Positions 8,971 to 16,037 of a stretch of 51,361 bases of DNA are shown in pieces. The position numbers and the translations under genes were made by a program. This DNA comes from Streptomyces sp. WZ.A104 (GTDB taxonomy: Bacteria > Actinomycetota > Actinomycetes > Streptomycetales > Streptomycetaceae): assembly GCF_002382885.1 (NCBI RefSeq), contig NZ_NWVL01000059.1, positions 1 to 51,361 on the forward strand, written 5' to 3'. The first letter of the stretch is position 1; each line of letters begins with the position of its first letter. The notes below the pieces were generated by a model. The model was not told the DNA's origin. It did not search any database and worked only from the letters and a program-made list of their open reading frames with translations.

Positions 8971-10095
8971 TCAGCGGCGGTGCTGGGAGTCCGCCACCGT
9001 CACCTCGACGCGCTGGAACTCCTTCAGGTCGCTGTAGCCCGTGGTGGCCATCGCGCGGCGCAGGGCGCCGAAGATGTTCATCGAGCCGTCCGGGGTGTGC
9101 GAAGGACCGGTGAGGACCTCCTCCGTCGTCCCGACCGTGCCGAGGTCGACCAGCTTGCCGCGCGGCACGTCCTCGTGGACGGCCTCCATGCCCCAGTGGC
9201 GGCCGCGGCCGGGCGCGTCCGTCGCGCGGGCCAGCGGGGAGCCCATCATCACGGCGTCCGCACCGCAGGCGATGGCCTTCGGCAGGTCGCCGGACCAGCC
9301 GACGCCGCCGTCCGCGATGACGTGCACGTACCGGCCGCCGGACTCGTCCATGTAGTCGCGGCGGGCCCCGGCCACGTCCGCGACGGCGGTGGCCATCGGG
9401 ACCTGGATGCCGAAGACGTTGCGCGTGGTGTGCGCGGCGCCGCCGCCGAAGCCGACGAGGACACCGGCCGCGCCGGTCCGCATCAGGTGCAGGGCGGCGG
9501 TGTACGTGGCGCAGCCGCCGACGATGACCGGGACGTCCAGCTCGTAGATGAACTGCTTCAGGTTCAGCGGCTCGGCCGCGCCCGAGACGTGCTCGGCGGA
9601 GACCGTCGTACCGCGGATGACGAAGATGTCCACCCCGGCGTCGACGACGGCCTTGGAGAACTGGGCGGTGCGCTGCGGGGAGAGCGCGGCGGCGGTGACG
9701 ACACCGGAGTCGCGCACCTCCTTGATGCGCTGCCCGATCAGCTCCTCCTGGATGGGGGCGGAGTAGATCTCCTGGAGCCGGCGGGTCGCGGTCTCGGCCG
9801 GCATCTCGGCGATCTCGTCCAGCAGCGGCTGCGGGTCGGCGTGCCGGGTCCACAGCCCTTCCAGGTTGAGGACGCCAAGGCCGCCCAGCTCACCGATGCG
9901 GATGGCGTGCTGCGGGGAGACCACGGAGTCCATGGGAGCGGCCAGGAACGGCAGCTCGAAGCGGTAGGCGTCGATCTGCCAGGCGATCGAGACCTCCTTC
10001 GGGTCCCGGGTGCGGCGGCTCGGAACGACAGCGATGTCGTCGAATGCGTAAGCCCGGCGGCCGCGCTTGCCGCGCCCGATCTCGATCTCAGTCAC
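8971..10095 (-). CDS. guaB3: GuaB3-type IMP dehydrogenase-related protein
   Basis: This is a 374-aa TIM-barrel protein of the IMPDH/GMP reductase family without CBS domains, as in the actinobacterial GuaB3 group. Family signatures include LPFLAAPMDSVVSP (48-61), GVLVGFGGGAAHTTR (211-225) and IADGGVGWSGDLPKAIA. The loop that carries the catalytic cysteine in IMPDH (GPGSICTTR) reads GGGAAHTTR, with His222 at the cysteine position, so standard IMP dehydrogenase chemistry is not expected. The function of the actinobacterial group is, to my knowledge, unresolved. The GTG start at 10095 follows AAAGG. It lies immediately downstream of guaB in the same direction, a conserved pairing, with a terminator-like hairpin in the 114-bp gap. 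Confidence 0.9.
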   Translation of the reverse strand: MTEIEIGRGKRGRRAYAFDDIAVVPSRRTRDPKEVSIAWQIDAYRFELPFLAAPMDSVVSPQHAIRIGELGGLGVLNLEGLWTRHADPQPLLDEIAEMPAETATRRLQEIYSAPIQEELIGQRIKEVRDSGVVTAAALSPQRTAQFSKAVVDAGVDIFVIRGTTVSAEHVSGAAEPLNLKQFIYELDVPVIVGGCATYTAALHLMRTGAAGVLVGFGGGAAHTTRNVFGIQVPMATAVADVAGARRDYMDESGGRYVHVIADGGVGWSGDLPKAIACGADAVMMGSPLARATDAPGRGRHWGMEAVHEDVPRGKLVDLGTVGTTEEVLTGPSHTPDGSMNIFGALRRAMATTGYSDLKEFQRVEVTVADSQHRR

Positions 10096-10151
10096 GATGT
10101 GTGGCCTTTCCCTCTACGTCTGCGCTGACCAGTATCCCCGACACGTGGCGA

Positions 10152-10183
10152 AGGGGCGGTACCGGGAACTCCGGTCCGCCCCT
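10152..10183 (-). terminator. Hairpin downstream of guaB
   Basis: The arms 10152-10165 (AGGGGCGGTACCGG) and 10171-10183 (CCGGTCCGCCCCT) pair with a single bulged base and a 5-nt loop, 27 bp after the guaB stop. It may partly separate guaB from guaB3. Confidence 0.65.
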
Positions 10184-10209
10184 CACCTGCGCTGATGCGT
10201 TACTTCTTA

Positions 10210-11712
10210 CTACTTCTTGCTGTAGTTCGGCGCTTCGACCGTCATCTGGATGTCGTGCGGGTGGCTCTCCTTGAGGCCCGCCGAGGTGATCCGGACGAAG
10301 CGGCCCTTGCTCTCCATCTCGTCGACGGTCGCGGCACCGACGTAGCCCATGGTCTGGCGCAGCCCGCCGACCAGCTGGTGGAGGACGTTGGCCAGCGGGC
10401 CCCGGTAGGGCACCTGGCCCTCGATGCCTTCGGGGACGAGCTTGTCGTCCGAGGCCACCTCGGCCTGGAAGTAGCGGTCCTTGGAGTACGAGCGGCCCTG
10501 GCCGCGGGACTGCATGGCACCCAGCGATCCCATGCCGCGGTACGACTTGAACTGCTTGCCGTTGATGAACATCAGCTCGCCCGGGGACTCCTCGCAGCCC
10601 GCGAGGAGGCTGCCCAGCATCACGCTGTCGGCACCGGCGGCCAGCGCCTTGCCGATGTCGCCGCTGTACTGGAGGCCTCCGTCGCCGATCACCGGGACGC
10701 CTGCGGCGCGGGCGGCGAGCGCGGCCTCGTAGATCGCGGTGACCTGCGGGACGCCGATACCGGCGACCACACGGGTGGTGCAGATCGAGCCGGGGCCGAC
10801 GCCGACCTTCACGCCGTCGACACCGGCGTCGATGAGGGCCTGGGCGCCGTCGCGGGTGGCGACGTTGCCGCCGATGACGTCGACGCCGACGCTCGACTTG
10901 ATCTTCGCCATCCAGTCGAGGGCGTTGCGGTTGTGTCCGTGCGAGGTGTCGACGATCAGGAAGTCGACCCCGGCGGACGCGAGCGCCTGTGCGCGCTCCA
11001 GCGCCTCGGGGCTGGCGCCGACGGCCGCCCCGACCAGCAGACGGCCTTCGGCGTCCTTGGCGGCGTTCGGGTACTGCTCGGCCTTCTTGAAGTCCTTGAC
11101 CGTGATGAGGCCCTTGAGGATGCCCGCCTCGTCGACCAGCGGCAGCTTCTCGATCTTGTGACGGCGCAGCAGCTCCATGGCCTCGACGCCGGAGATCCCG
11201 ACCCGGCCGGTGACGAGCGGCATCGGCGTCATGACCTCGCGCACCTGGCGCGTGCGGTCCGACTCGAAGGCCATGTCGCGGTTGGTGACGATGCCCAGGA
11301 GCTTGCCCGCGGGGTCGGTGACCGGCACGCCGCTGATGCGGAACTTCGCGCAGAGCGCGTCCGCCTCGCCGAGCGTGGCGTCGGGGTGCACGGTGATCGG
11401 GTCGGTGACCATGCCGGACTCGGAGCGCTTGACCAGGTCGACCTGGTTGACCTGGTCCTCGACCGAGAGATTGCGGTGCAGCACGCCGACGCCGCCCTGA
11501 CGGGCCATGGCGATGGCCATCCGGGCCTCGGTCACCTTGTCCATGGCGGCGGACAGCAGGGGGATGTTCACCCGTACGTTGCGCGAAATGAGCGACGAGG
11601 TGTCGACCGCGTTGGGCAGGACCTCGGACGCGCCGGGCAACAGCAGCACGTCGTCGTAGGTCAGCCCGAGCGTCGCGAACTTCTCGGGCACTCCGTCGAC
11701 GTTTGCAGTCAT
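10210..11712 (-). CDS. guaB: IMP dehydrogenase
   Basis: This 500-aa enzyme makes the committed step to GMP, IMP + NAD+ to XMP. The catalytic loop VGVGPGSICTTR carries Cys311, two CBS domains are inserted at about 100-215, the phosphate-binding GDGGLQYSGDI follows, and the flap region carries YRGMGSLGAM. Length is as expected for a bacterial enzyme. The ATG at 11712 is preceded by GGGAAGG with 5-nt spacing. A possible promoter on the minus strand is TGAGAC, 15 nt, TAGCAT (about 11752-11778). Its genomic partners, guaB3 downstream and shbA-bldM-whiD upstream, are the standard Streptomyces arrangement. Confidence 0.98.
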   Translation of the reverse strand: MTANVDGVPEKFATLGLTYDDVLLLPGASEVLPNAVDTSSLISRNVRVNIPLLSAAMDKVTEARMAIAMARQGGVGVLHRNLSVEDQVNQVDLVKRSESGMVTDPITVHPDATLGEADALCAKFRISGVPVTDPAGKLLGIVTNRDMAFESDRTRQVREVMTPMPLVTGRVGISGVEAMELLRRHKIEKLPLVDEAGILKGLITVKDFKKAEQYPNAAKDAEGRLLVGAAVGASPEALERAQALASAGVDFLIVDTSHGHNRNALDWMAKIKSSVGVDVIGGNVATRDGAQALIDAGVDGVKVGVGPGSICTTRVVAGIGVPQVTAIYEAALAARAAGVPVIGDGGLQYSGDIGKALAAGADSVMLGSLLAGCEESPGELMFINGKQFKSYRGMGSLGAMQSRGQGRSYSKDRYFQAEVASDDKLVPEGIEGQVPYRGPLANVLHQLVGGLRQTMGYVGAATVDEMESKGRFVRITSAGLKESHPHDIQMTVEAPNYSKK

Positions 11713-11805
11713 GACACCTTCCCCAAATGGCCTTGATCGGTGCGGATGTCCATGCTAACGGGCTCCACGGGTGTCTCATTCCACGATCAAGATCACTTGG
11801 CCGTT

Positions 11806-11821
11806 CTGTAGCTTCCTACAG
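11806..11821 (-). terminator. Short hairpin after shbA
   Basis: A perfect 6-bp stem CTGTAG / CTACAG with the tetraloop CTTC lies 30 bp beyond the shbA stop. It is short, so termination is uncertain. Confidence 0.4.
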
Positions 11822-11851
11822 CGCCTCGTACAGACGTGGGCGCGGGCTTCG

Positions 11852-12517
11852 CTACTGCTCCGCGAGCGCCCGCAGCCTGCTGAGCGCGCGGTGCTGGGCG
11901 ACCCGCACCGCACCCGGGGACATCCCGAGCATCCGGCCGGTCTCCTCCGCGGTCAGCCCGACCGCGACCCGCAGGACCAGCAGCTCGCGCTGGCTCTCCG
12001 GGAGGTTGGCGAGGAGCTTCTTCGCCCAGGCGGCATCACTGCTGAGCAGGGCGCGCTCCTCCGGGCCGAGCGAGTCGTCGGGCCGCTCCGGCATCTCGTC
12101 GGAGGGCACCGCGGTCGACCCCGGATGGCGCATCGCGGCGCGCTGGAGGTCGGCGACCTTGTGTCCGGCGATGGCGAAGACGAAGGCTTCGAAGGGCCGA
12201 CCGGTGTCCTTGTAGCGCGGCAGCGCCATCAGCACGGCGACACAGACCTCCTGCGCGAGGTCCTCCACGAAGTGGCGAGCATCACCCGGCAGGCGGTTCA
12301 GCCGGGAGCGGCAGTAGCGCAGGGCGAGGGGGTGGACATGGGCCAGCAGATCGTGGGTGGCCTGCGCGTCGCCGTCGACGGCTCGGTGCACGAGGGCACC
12401 GATCACCGTGGTTTCGTCGTCGCGCATCGGACCATGGTGCCCTGCTGCCATACGGTCCGCTTCACCGCGTCCGGAGTTGTGCACCGAAGCGTTATGAGCG
12501 GGTGCGCCGGATGTCAT
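11852..12517 (-). CDS. shbA: ECF-type RNA polymerase sigma factor (ShbA)
   Basis: This 221-aa sigma-70 family protein has region 2 around EDLAQEVCVAVLMALPRY and the region 4 helix-turn-helix LTAEETGRMLGMSPGAVRVAQHRAL near the C-terminus. In Streptomyces, ShbA drives expression of hrdB, the gene for the principal sigma factor. Identification rests on these motifs plus position between guaB and bldM. The frame opens further upstream. I chose the ATG at 12517 because GGGGAGG lies 9 nt before it. The later ATG (MRDDETT, near 12427) gives a start closer to region 2 but has a poor ribosome site. About 45 N-terminal residues before region 2 are therefore uncertain. Confidence 0.88.
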   Translation of the reverse strand: MTSGAPAHNASVHNSGRGEADRMAAGHHGPMRDDETTVIGALVHRAVDGDAQATHDLLAHVHPLALRYCRSRLNRLPGDARHFVEDLAQEVCVAVLMALPRYKDTGRPFEAFVFAIAGHKVADLQRAAMRHPGSTAVPSDEMPERPDDSLGPEERALLSSDAAWAKKLLANLPESQRELLVLRVAVGLTAEETGRMLGMSPGAVRVAQHRALSRLRALAEQ

Positions 12518-12716
12518 CTCCTGCGCCCTCCCCTTCCGCTCGACCGAATCGTTCCTGAGGAACTCCACGACTCAAGGATGCGTCATCGGCCGGGAAGCGT
12601 CACATGGCGCCGCCGGGCAGGCGCCCGGATACGGGGTGTGGAGCCGGTGGCCCGGCTCCGTGACCCCGTCCGCCGGACTGCGGACGGGGGCGGGCCCGGG
12701 CCGGTCGGGCCGGTCG

Positions 12717-13328
12717 TCAGCGGACCAGGCCCCAACGGAATCCGAGGGCCACCGCATGGGCGCGGTCCGAGGCCCCGAGCTTCTTGAACAGCCGCCGGGC
12801 GTGGGTCTTGACCGTGTCCTCGGAGAGGAACAGCTCCCGGCCGATCTCCGCGTTGGAGCGGCCGTGACTCATGCCTTCGAGCACCTGGATCTCCCGCGCG
12901 GTGAGCGTGGGGGCCGCGCCCATCTCGGCGGACCGCAGCCGGCGCGGGGCGAGCCGCCACGTCGGGTCGGCCAGCGCCTGGGTGACGGTGGCCCGCAGTT
13001 CGGCGCGCGAGGCGTCCTTGTGCAGATACCCGCGGGCGCCCGCGGCGACCGCGAGCGCGACGCCGTCCAGATCCTCGGCGACGGTCAGCATGATGATCCG
13101 GGCCCCGGGGTCGGCGGAGAGCAGCCGCCGGACGGTCTCCACACCCCCGAGACCGGGCATGCGTACGTCCATCAGAATCAGATCCGAGCGATCGGCACCC
13201 CAGCGGCGGAGGACTTCCTCGCCGTTGGCCGCGGTCGTCACGCGCTCGACGCCGGGCACGGTGGCCACCGCGCGACGGAGCGCTTCTCGGGCAAGCGGGG
13301 AGTCGTCGCAGACGAGGACGGATGTCAT
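12717..13328 (-). CDS. bldM: Response regulator BldM
   Basis: This 203-aa protein has an N-terminal receiver domain (SVLVCDDSPLAREALRR; LILMDVRMPG with the phosphorylation-site-type Asp; T and K positions at MLTVAE and YLHKD) and a C-terminal LuxR-type helix-turn-helix (LTAREIQVLEGMSHGRSNAE; SEDTVKTHARRLFKKLG). Sequence, length and position between shbA and whiD identify BldM. It controls aerial hyphae and sporulation genes and works as a homodimer or with WhiI. It is an orphan regulator, with no kinase gene alongside. The ATG at 13328 is preceded by GGAGG with 6-nt spacing. A sigma-BldN-like promoter and a structured leader lie upstream. Confidence 0.97.
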   Translation of the reverse strand: MTSVLVCDDSPLAREALRRAVATVPGVERVTTAANGEEVLRRWGADRSDLILMDVRMPGLGGVETVRRLLSADPGARIIMLTVAEDLDGVALAVAAGARGYLHKDASRAELRATVTQALADPTWRLAPRRLRSAEMGAAPTLTAREIQVLEGMSHGRSNAEIGRELFLSEDTVKTHARRLFKKLGASDRAHAVALGFRWGLVR

Positions 13329-13393
13329 GACCGTCCTCCGCAGCTGATGCGCGTCACCTTGAGCCTCCAGGCTGATACAAGTCGTCACCTGTG

Positions 13394-13440
13394 CGGTTGA
13401 CCCCCTCGGACATGTGCCCGAGCTCGTTCTCCGTCAACCG
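13394..13440 (-). promoter_or_regulatory. Nested inverted repeats in the bldM leader
   Basis: The outer arms CGGTTGAC (13394-13401) and GTCAACCG (13433-13440) enclose the inner arms CTCGG (13405-13409) and CCGAG (13418-13422). If transcription starts just after the -10 at 13452-13457, this 47-nt structure lies in the 5' UTR, 66-112 nt before the bldM start. It could be an RNA hairpin or a protein-binding site. Confidence 0.5.
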
Positions 13441-13451
13441 CATCCGCTCTC

Positions 13452-13479
13452 TTAACGATGGTCACTCGAAAGAGTTACG
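13452..13479 (-). promoter_or_regulatory. Sigma-BldN-like promoter of bldM
   Basis: Read on the minus strand, CGTAAC (13474-13479), 16 nt, then CGTTAA (13452-13457). As I recall it, the sigma-BldN consensus is close to CGTAAC-N16-CGTTga, and bldM is the classic sigma-BldN target. The match is direct; the promoter call is inference. Confidence 0.6.
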
Positions 13480-13538
13480 GGTCGGACCGTCGGGTTCGGC
13501 ACTCTACGTGAAGGGCCGCACACGGAGGAGAACGGCGC

Positions 13539-13572
13539 GGGTGATTCACCCGTCAACTGGATCTTCACCCGT
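13539..13572. promoter_or_regulatory. GGGTGA-T-TCACCC palindrome and TTCACCCGT direct repeat upstream of whiD
   Basis: A perfect 13-bp inverted repeat GGGTGATTCACCC occupies 13539-13551. TTCACCCGT at 13545-13553 recurs at 13564-13572, a 19-bp spacing. The GTGA/TCAC half-sites resemble those recognised by developmental regulators such as BldD (AGTGA-n-TCACC) and BldM (TCACC...GGTGA). Binding is inferred. The elements are about 210-240 bp upstream of whiD and 60-95 bp upstream of the bldM promoter, so either gene could be the target. Confidence 0.5.
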
Positions 13573-13644
13573 TGGCGTGCCCTATTTGGCACTATTTCTT
13601 CCCTTTCAAGGGTGTCTGTGGCTAGATTCGCAATCAGTCATATT

Positions 13645-13669
13645 TACATCTACTAGCACCGTAGATGTA
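13645..13669. promoter_or_regulatory. Perfect 9-bp inverted repeat in the whiD upstream region
   Basis: TACATCTAC (13645-13653), a 7-nt spacer, then GTAGATGTA (13661-13669), about 110 bp before the whiD start in unusually AT-rich DNA. It could be an operator or a leader hairpin of whiD. A smaller GTGCC/GGCAC inverted repeat lies near 13577-13592. Confidence 0.55.
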
Positions 13670-13779
13670 CGGTCGAGACTCCGGTCACACCGATCACGAC
13701 GGTCAATCCAAGAGGGCCGTCGATCACAGACGGTCGAGGATGCCGCTTCCGACGCAGCACAGCTCCGAGGGGACAAGCA

Positions 13780-14112
13780 ATGGCAGATTTCTCCCGCCTT
13801 CCCGGACCCAACGCAGACCTGTGGGACTGGCAGCTGCTCGCCGCCTGCCGAGGCGTGGACAGCTCCCTGTTCTTCCACCCCGAGGGAGAGCGCGGCGCGG
13901 CCCGGAGCGCCCGCGAGACCTCGGCGAAGGAGGTGTGCATGCGGTGCCCGGTACGGGCCGAATGCGCGGCGCACGCCCTGGCCGTGAGGGAGCCGTACGG
14001 AGTGTGGGGCGGCCTGACGGAGGACGAGCGCGAGGAACTGATGGGCAGGGCCAGGTCCCGGCTGATCACCGCGACGCCTTCGGGGTCCGCCACCGGCCCC
14101 GGGCGCACCTGA
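13780..14112 (+). CDS. whiD: WhiB-like iron-sulfur regulator WhiD
   Basis: This 110-aa Wbl protein has the four cluster-binding cysteines C23, C53, C56 and C62 (CRG...CMRCPVRAEC) and the GVWGG turn at residues 74-78, followed by a basic tail. In Streptomyces, WhiD is needed for late spore maturation and binds a [4Fe-4S] cluster; Wbl proteins generally act with sigma HrdB. The start ATG is preceded by GAGGGGAC. It is divergent from bldM across a 451-bp region that carries the promoter and repeats described separately. It is convergent with the LysR gene. Confidence 0.95.
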   Translation: MADFSRLPGPNADLWDWQLLAACRGVDSSLFFHPEGERGAARSARETSAKEVCMRCPVRAECAAHALAVREPYGVWGGLTEDEREELMGRARSRLITATPSGSATGPGRT

Positions 14113-14232
14113 CACCCGTACGGCACAACTGAACGCAGAAACGTTTCTTCGAGGACTTCAGCCGTCCGGCCGCGGGCGGACCGGCCGCCGGGGGATACGT
14201 GTGTCCTCAGCCACGCCCCGGGGCCCGGGCGC

Positions 14233-15123
14233 TCAGCGGGCGGCCGTCCGGGACAGCTGGTCCAGGGTGGCCGCCACCGCCGGGACCCGGGCCAGGTCGG
14301 GCAGGGTGAGGGCCACGATCTCCCGCTCGATCGCGGGCTCCACCGGCACGGTCCTGGCCCCCTTGGGGCGTACCGACTCGACGGCCAGCTCCGGCAGCAC
14401 CGCCACTCCGAGCCCGGCCCCCACCAGGCCCATCACGGCCGGATAGTCGTCGGTGGCGAAGTCGATGCGCGGGGTGAAGCCGGACTCCTCGCAGACCTCG
14501 ACCAGCTGACGGCGGCAGCGCGGGCAGCCCGCGATCCACGACTCCTCGGCCAGCTCCCCGATGGACACGCTCGGCGCCTCCGCCAGCCGGTGCCCGTCGG
14601 GGACCAGGCCGATCAGCCGGTCGGTGAGCAGCGGCCGGACCACCAGGTCGTCCCATTCGCCGCCGGTGGTCCCGTAACGGAACGCCAGCGCGATATCGCA
14701 GTCGCCCTCGCGCAGCAGGTCCACCGAGCGCGGCGGCTCGGCCTCGACCAGCGAGACGCGGGTGCCGGGGTGTTCGGCGCGCAGGGCGGCCAGGGCTCCG
14801 GGGACGAGGGTGGAGCTGCCGCTCGGGAAGGAGACGAGGCGGACCCGCCCGGCCCGCAGCCCGGCGATGGCGGCGACCTCCTCCTCGGCGGCGGTCAGCC
14901 CCGCGAGGATGCCGGAGGCGTGCCGCACCAGCGCCTCGCCCGCCTGGGTCAGTCGCATCTCGCGCCCGGTGCGGATCAGCAGCGTGGTGCCCGCGGAGGA
15001 CTCCAGGGCCTTCATCTGCTGGCTGACCGCGGGCTGGGTGCAGCCCAGTTCGCGGGCGGCGGCGGAGAACGAGCCGGTGGCGGCGACGGCGCGCAGGACA
15101 CGGAGGTGGCGGGCTTCGATCAC
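14233..15123 (-). CDS. LysR-family transcriptional regulator
   Basis: This 296-aa protein has the N-terminal winged helix-turn-helix of LysR regulators (ARHLRVLRAVAATGSFSAAA; LGCTQPAVSQQMKALE) and a periplasmic-binding-type effector domain from about 90 to 290. The effector domain contains a CPRC pair near residue 198, absent from many family members, which might bind metal or sense redox. It is divergent from the MOSC gene with an 80-bp gap, the usual LysR arrangement, so that gene and its own promoter are the likely targets. The effector is unknown. Confidence 0.9.
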   Translation of the reverse strand: MIEARHLRVLRAVAATGSFSAAARELGCTQPAVSQQMKALESSAGTTLLIRTGREMRLTQAGEALVRHASGILAGLTAAEEEVAAIAGLRAGRVRLVSFPSGSSTLVPGALAALRAEHPGTRVSLVEAEPPRSVDLLREGDCDIALAFRYGTTGGEWDDLVVRPLLTDRLIGLVPDGHRLAEAPSVSIGELAEESWIAGCPRCRRQLVEVCEESGFTPRIDFATDDYPAVMGLVGAGLGVAVLPELAVESVRPKGARTVPVEPAIEREIVALTLPDLARVPAVAATLDQLSRTAAR

Positions 15124-15203
15124 CCCATCACCATAAGAGATTCTTGGATGCGAGGCGAATTAATGACCTACCCCTTTGAGGCCTGGGCGGCTAGCGTGAC
15201 GGT

Positions 15204-15872
15204 ATGAAGCTGCTGACCGTGAACATCGGGCACCCCCGTCCCTCCGCACAGACCGACGGCCCCGGCGGACTCACCGGGATCGACAAACGGCCGACGGAGG
15301 GCCCCGTCGAGGTCCACGACCCCGGCCCCAAGGGCACGGGCGGCAGCGGGGTCGCCGGGGACACGGTGTGCGACCTGCGCCACCACGGCGGCAGCGACCA
15401 GGCGGTCTACGCCTTCGCCCGGGAGGAGCTGGACGCCTGGGAGCGCGAGCTGGGCGGCCGGTCCCTGCCCAACGGGGCGTTCGGCGAGAACTTCACCACG
15501 CGGGGCCTCGACGTCAGCGCCGCACGGATCGGCGAGCGCTGGCGGGTGGGCGCGGACCTGGTGCTGGAGGTCACCTCGGGGCGCATCCCGTGCCGGACTT
15601 TCGCCGATCACCTCGGGGAGAAGGGGTGGGTGCGGCGGTTCACCCAGCAGGCCGCCACCGGTGCGTATCTGCGGGTCATCGAGCCGGGCGCGGTCCGGTC
15701 CGGGGACGCCATCGAGATCGTGCACCGGCCGGACCACGAGGTCACGGCGGCCCTCCAGTTCCGGGCCGTGACGACCGAACGCACCCTGCTGCCCGCACTG
15801 CTGGCCGCCGGGGAGGCGCTGCATCCCGAGGCGCTGCGCCAGGCCCGGGAGTACACCGCGCGCCAGGGCTGA
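15204..15872 (+). CDS. MOSC domain protein
   Basis: This 222-aa protein has the MOSC fold of the YiiM type: DKRPTEGPVEV, the DLRHHGGSDQAVYAFAREELDAW signature, the PNGAFGENFTTRGLD block, and the conserved cysteine in SGRIPCRTFA (about residue 132). MOSC proteins handle molybdenum-cofactor-dependent or sulfur-transfer chemistry; YiiM reduces N-hydroxylated compounds. The substrate here is unknown. It is likely controlled by the divergent LysR regulator. The start ATG has no strong ribosome-binding site. Confidence 0.88.
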   Translation: MKLLTVNIGHPRPSAQTDGPGGLTGIDKRPTEGPVEVHDPGPKGTGGSGVAGDTVCDLRHHGGSDQAVYAFAREELDAWERELGGRSLPNGAFGENFTTRGLDVSAARIGERWRVGADLVLEVTSGRIPCRTFADHLGEKGWVRRFTQQAATGAYLRVIEPGAVRSGDAIEIVHRPDHEVTAALQFRAVTTERTLLPALLAAGEALHPEALRQAREYTARQG

Positions 15873-15900
15873 GCGGCGGGGCGTGCCGCCACCCCCCGGG

Positions 15901-15925
15901 ACGGTGACGGGATGTCATTCACCGT
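15901..15925. promoter_or_regulatory. Inverted repeat upstream of the beta-propeller gene
   Basis: ACGGTGA (15901-15907), 11 nt, TCACCGT (15919-15925), 113 bp before the start codon of the following gene. It is a candidate operator; no regulator can be named. Confidence 0.4.
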
Positions 15926-16037
15926 AGGGTCCTGAGCTGTTGAGGGGGGGAACTGGATCGGTGCGGCGTGCGTCCACCACCAGTGACCTGCGTCGAGAAG
16001 CAGTTCCAGCCGAGTGGCACGTCTCAGGGGGAGACCC

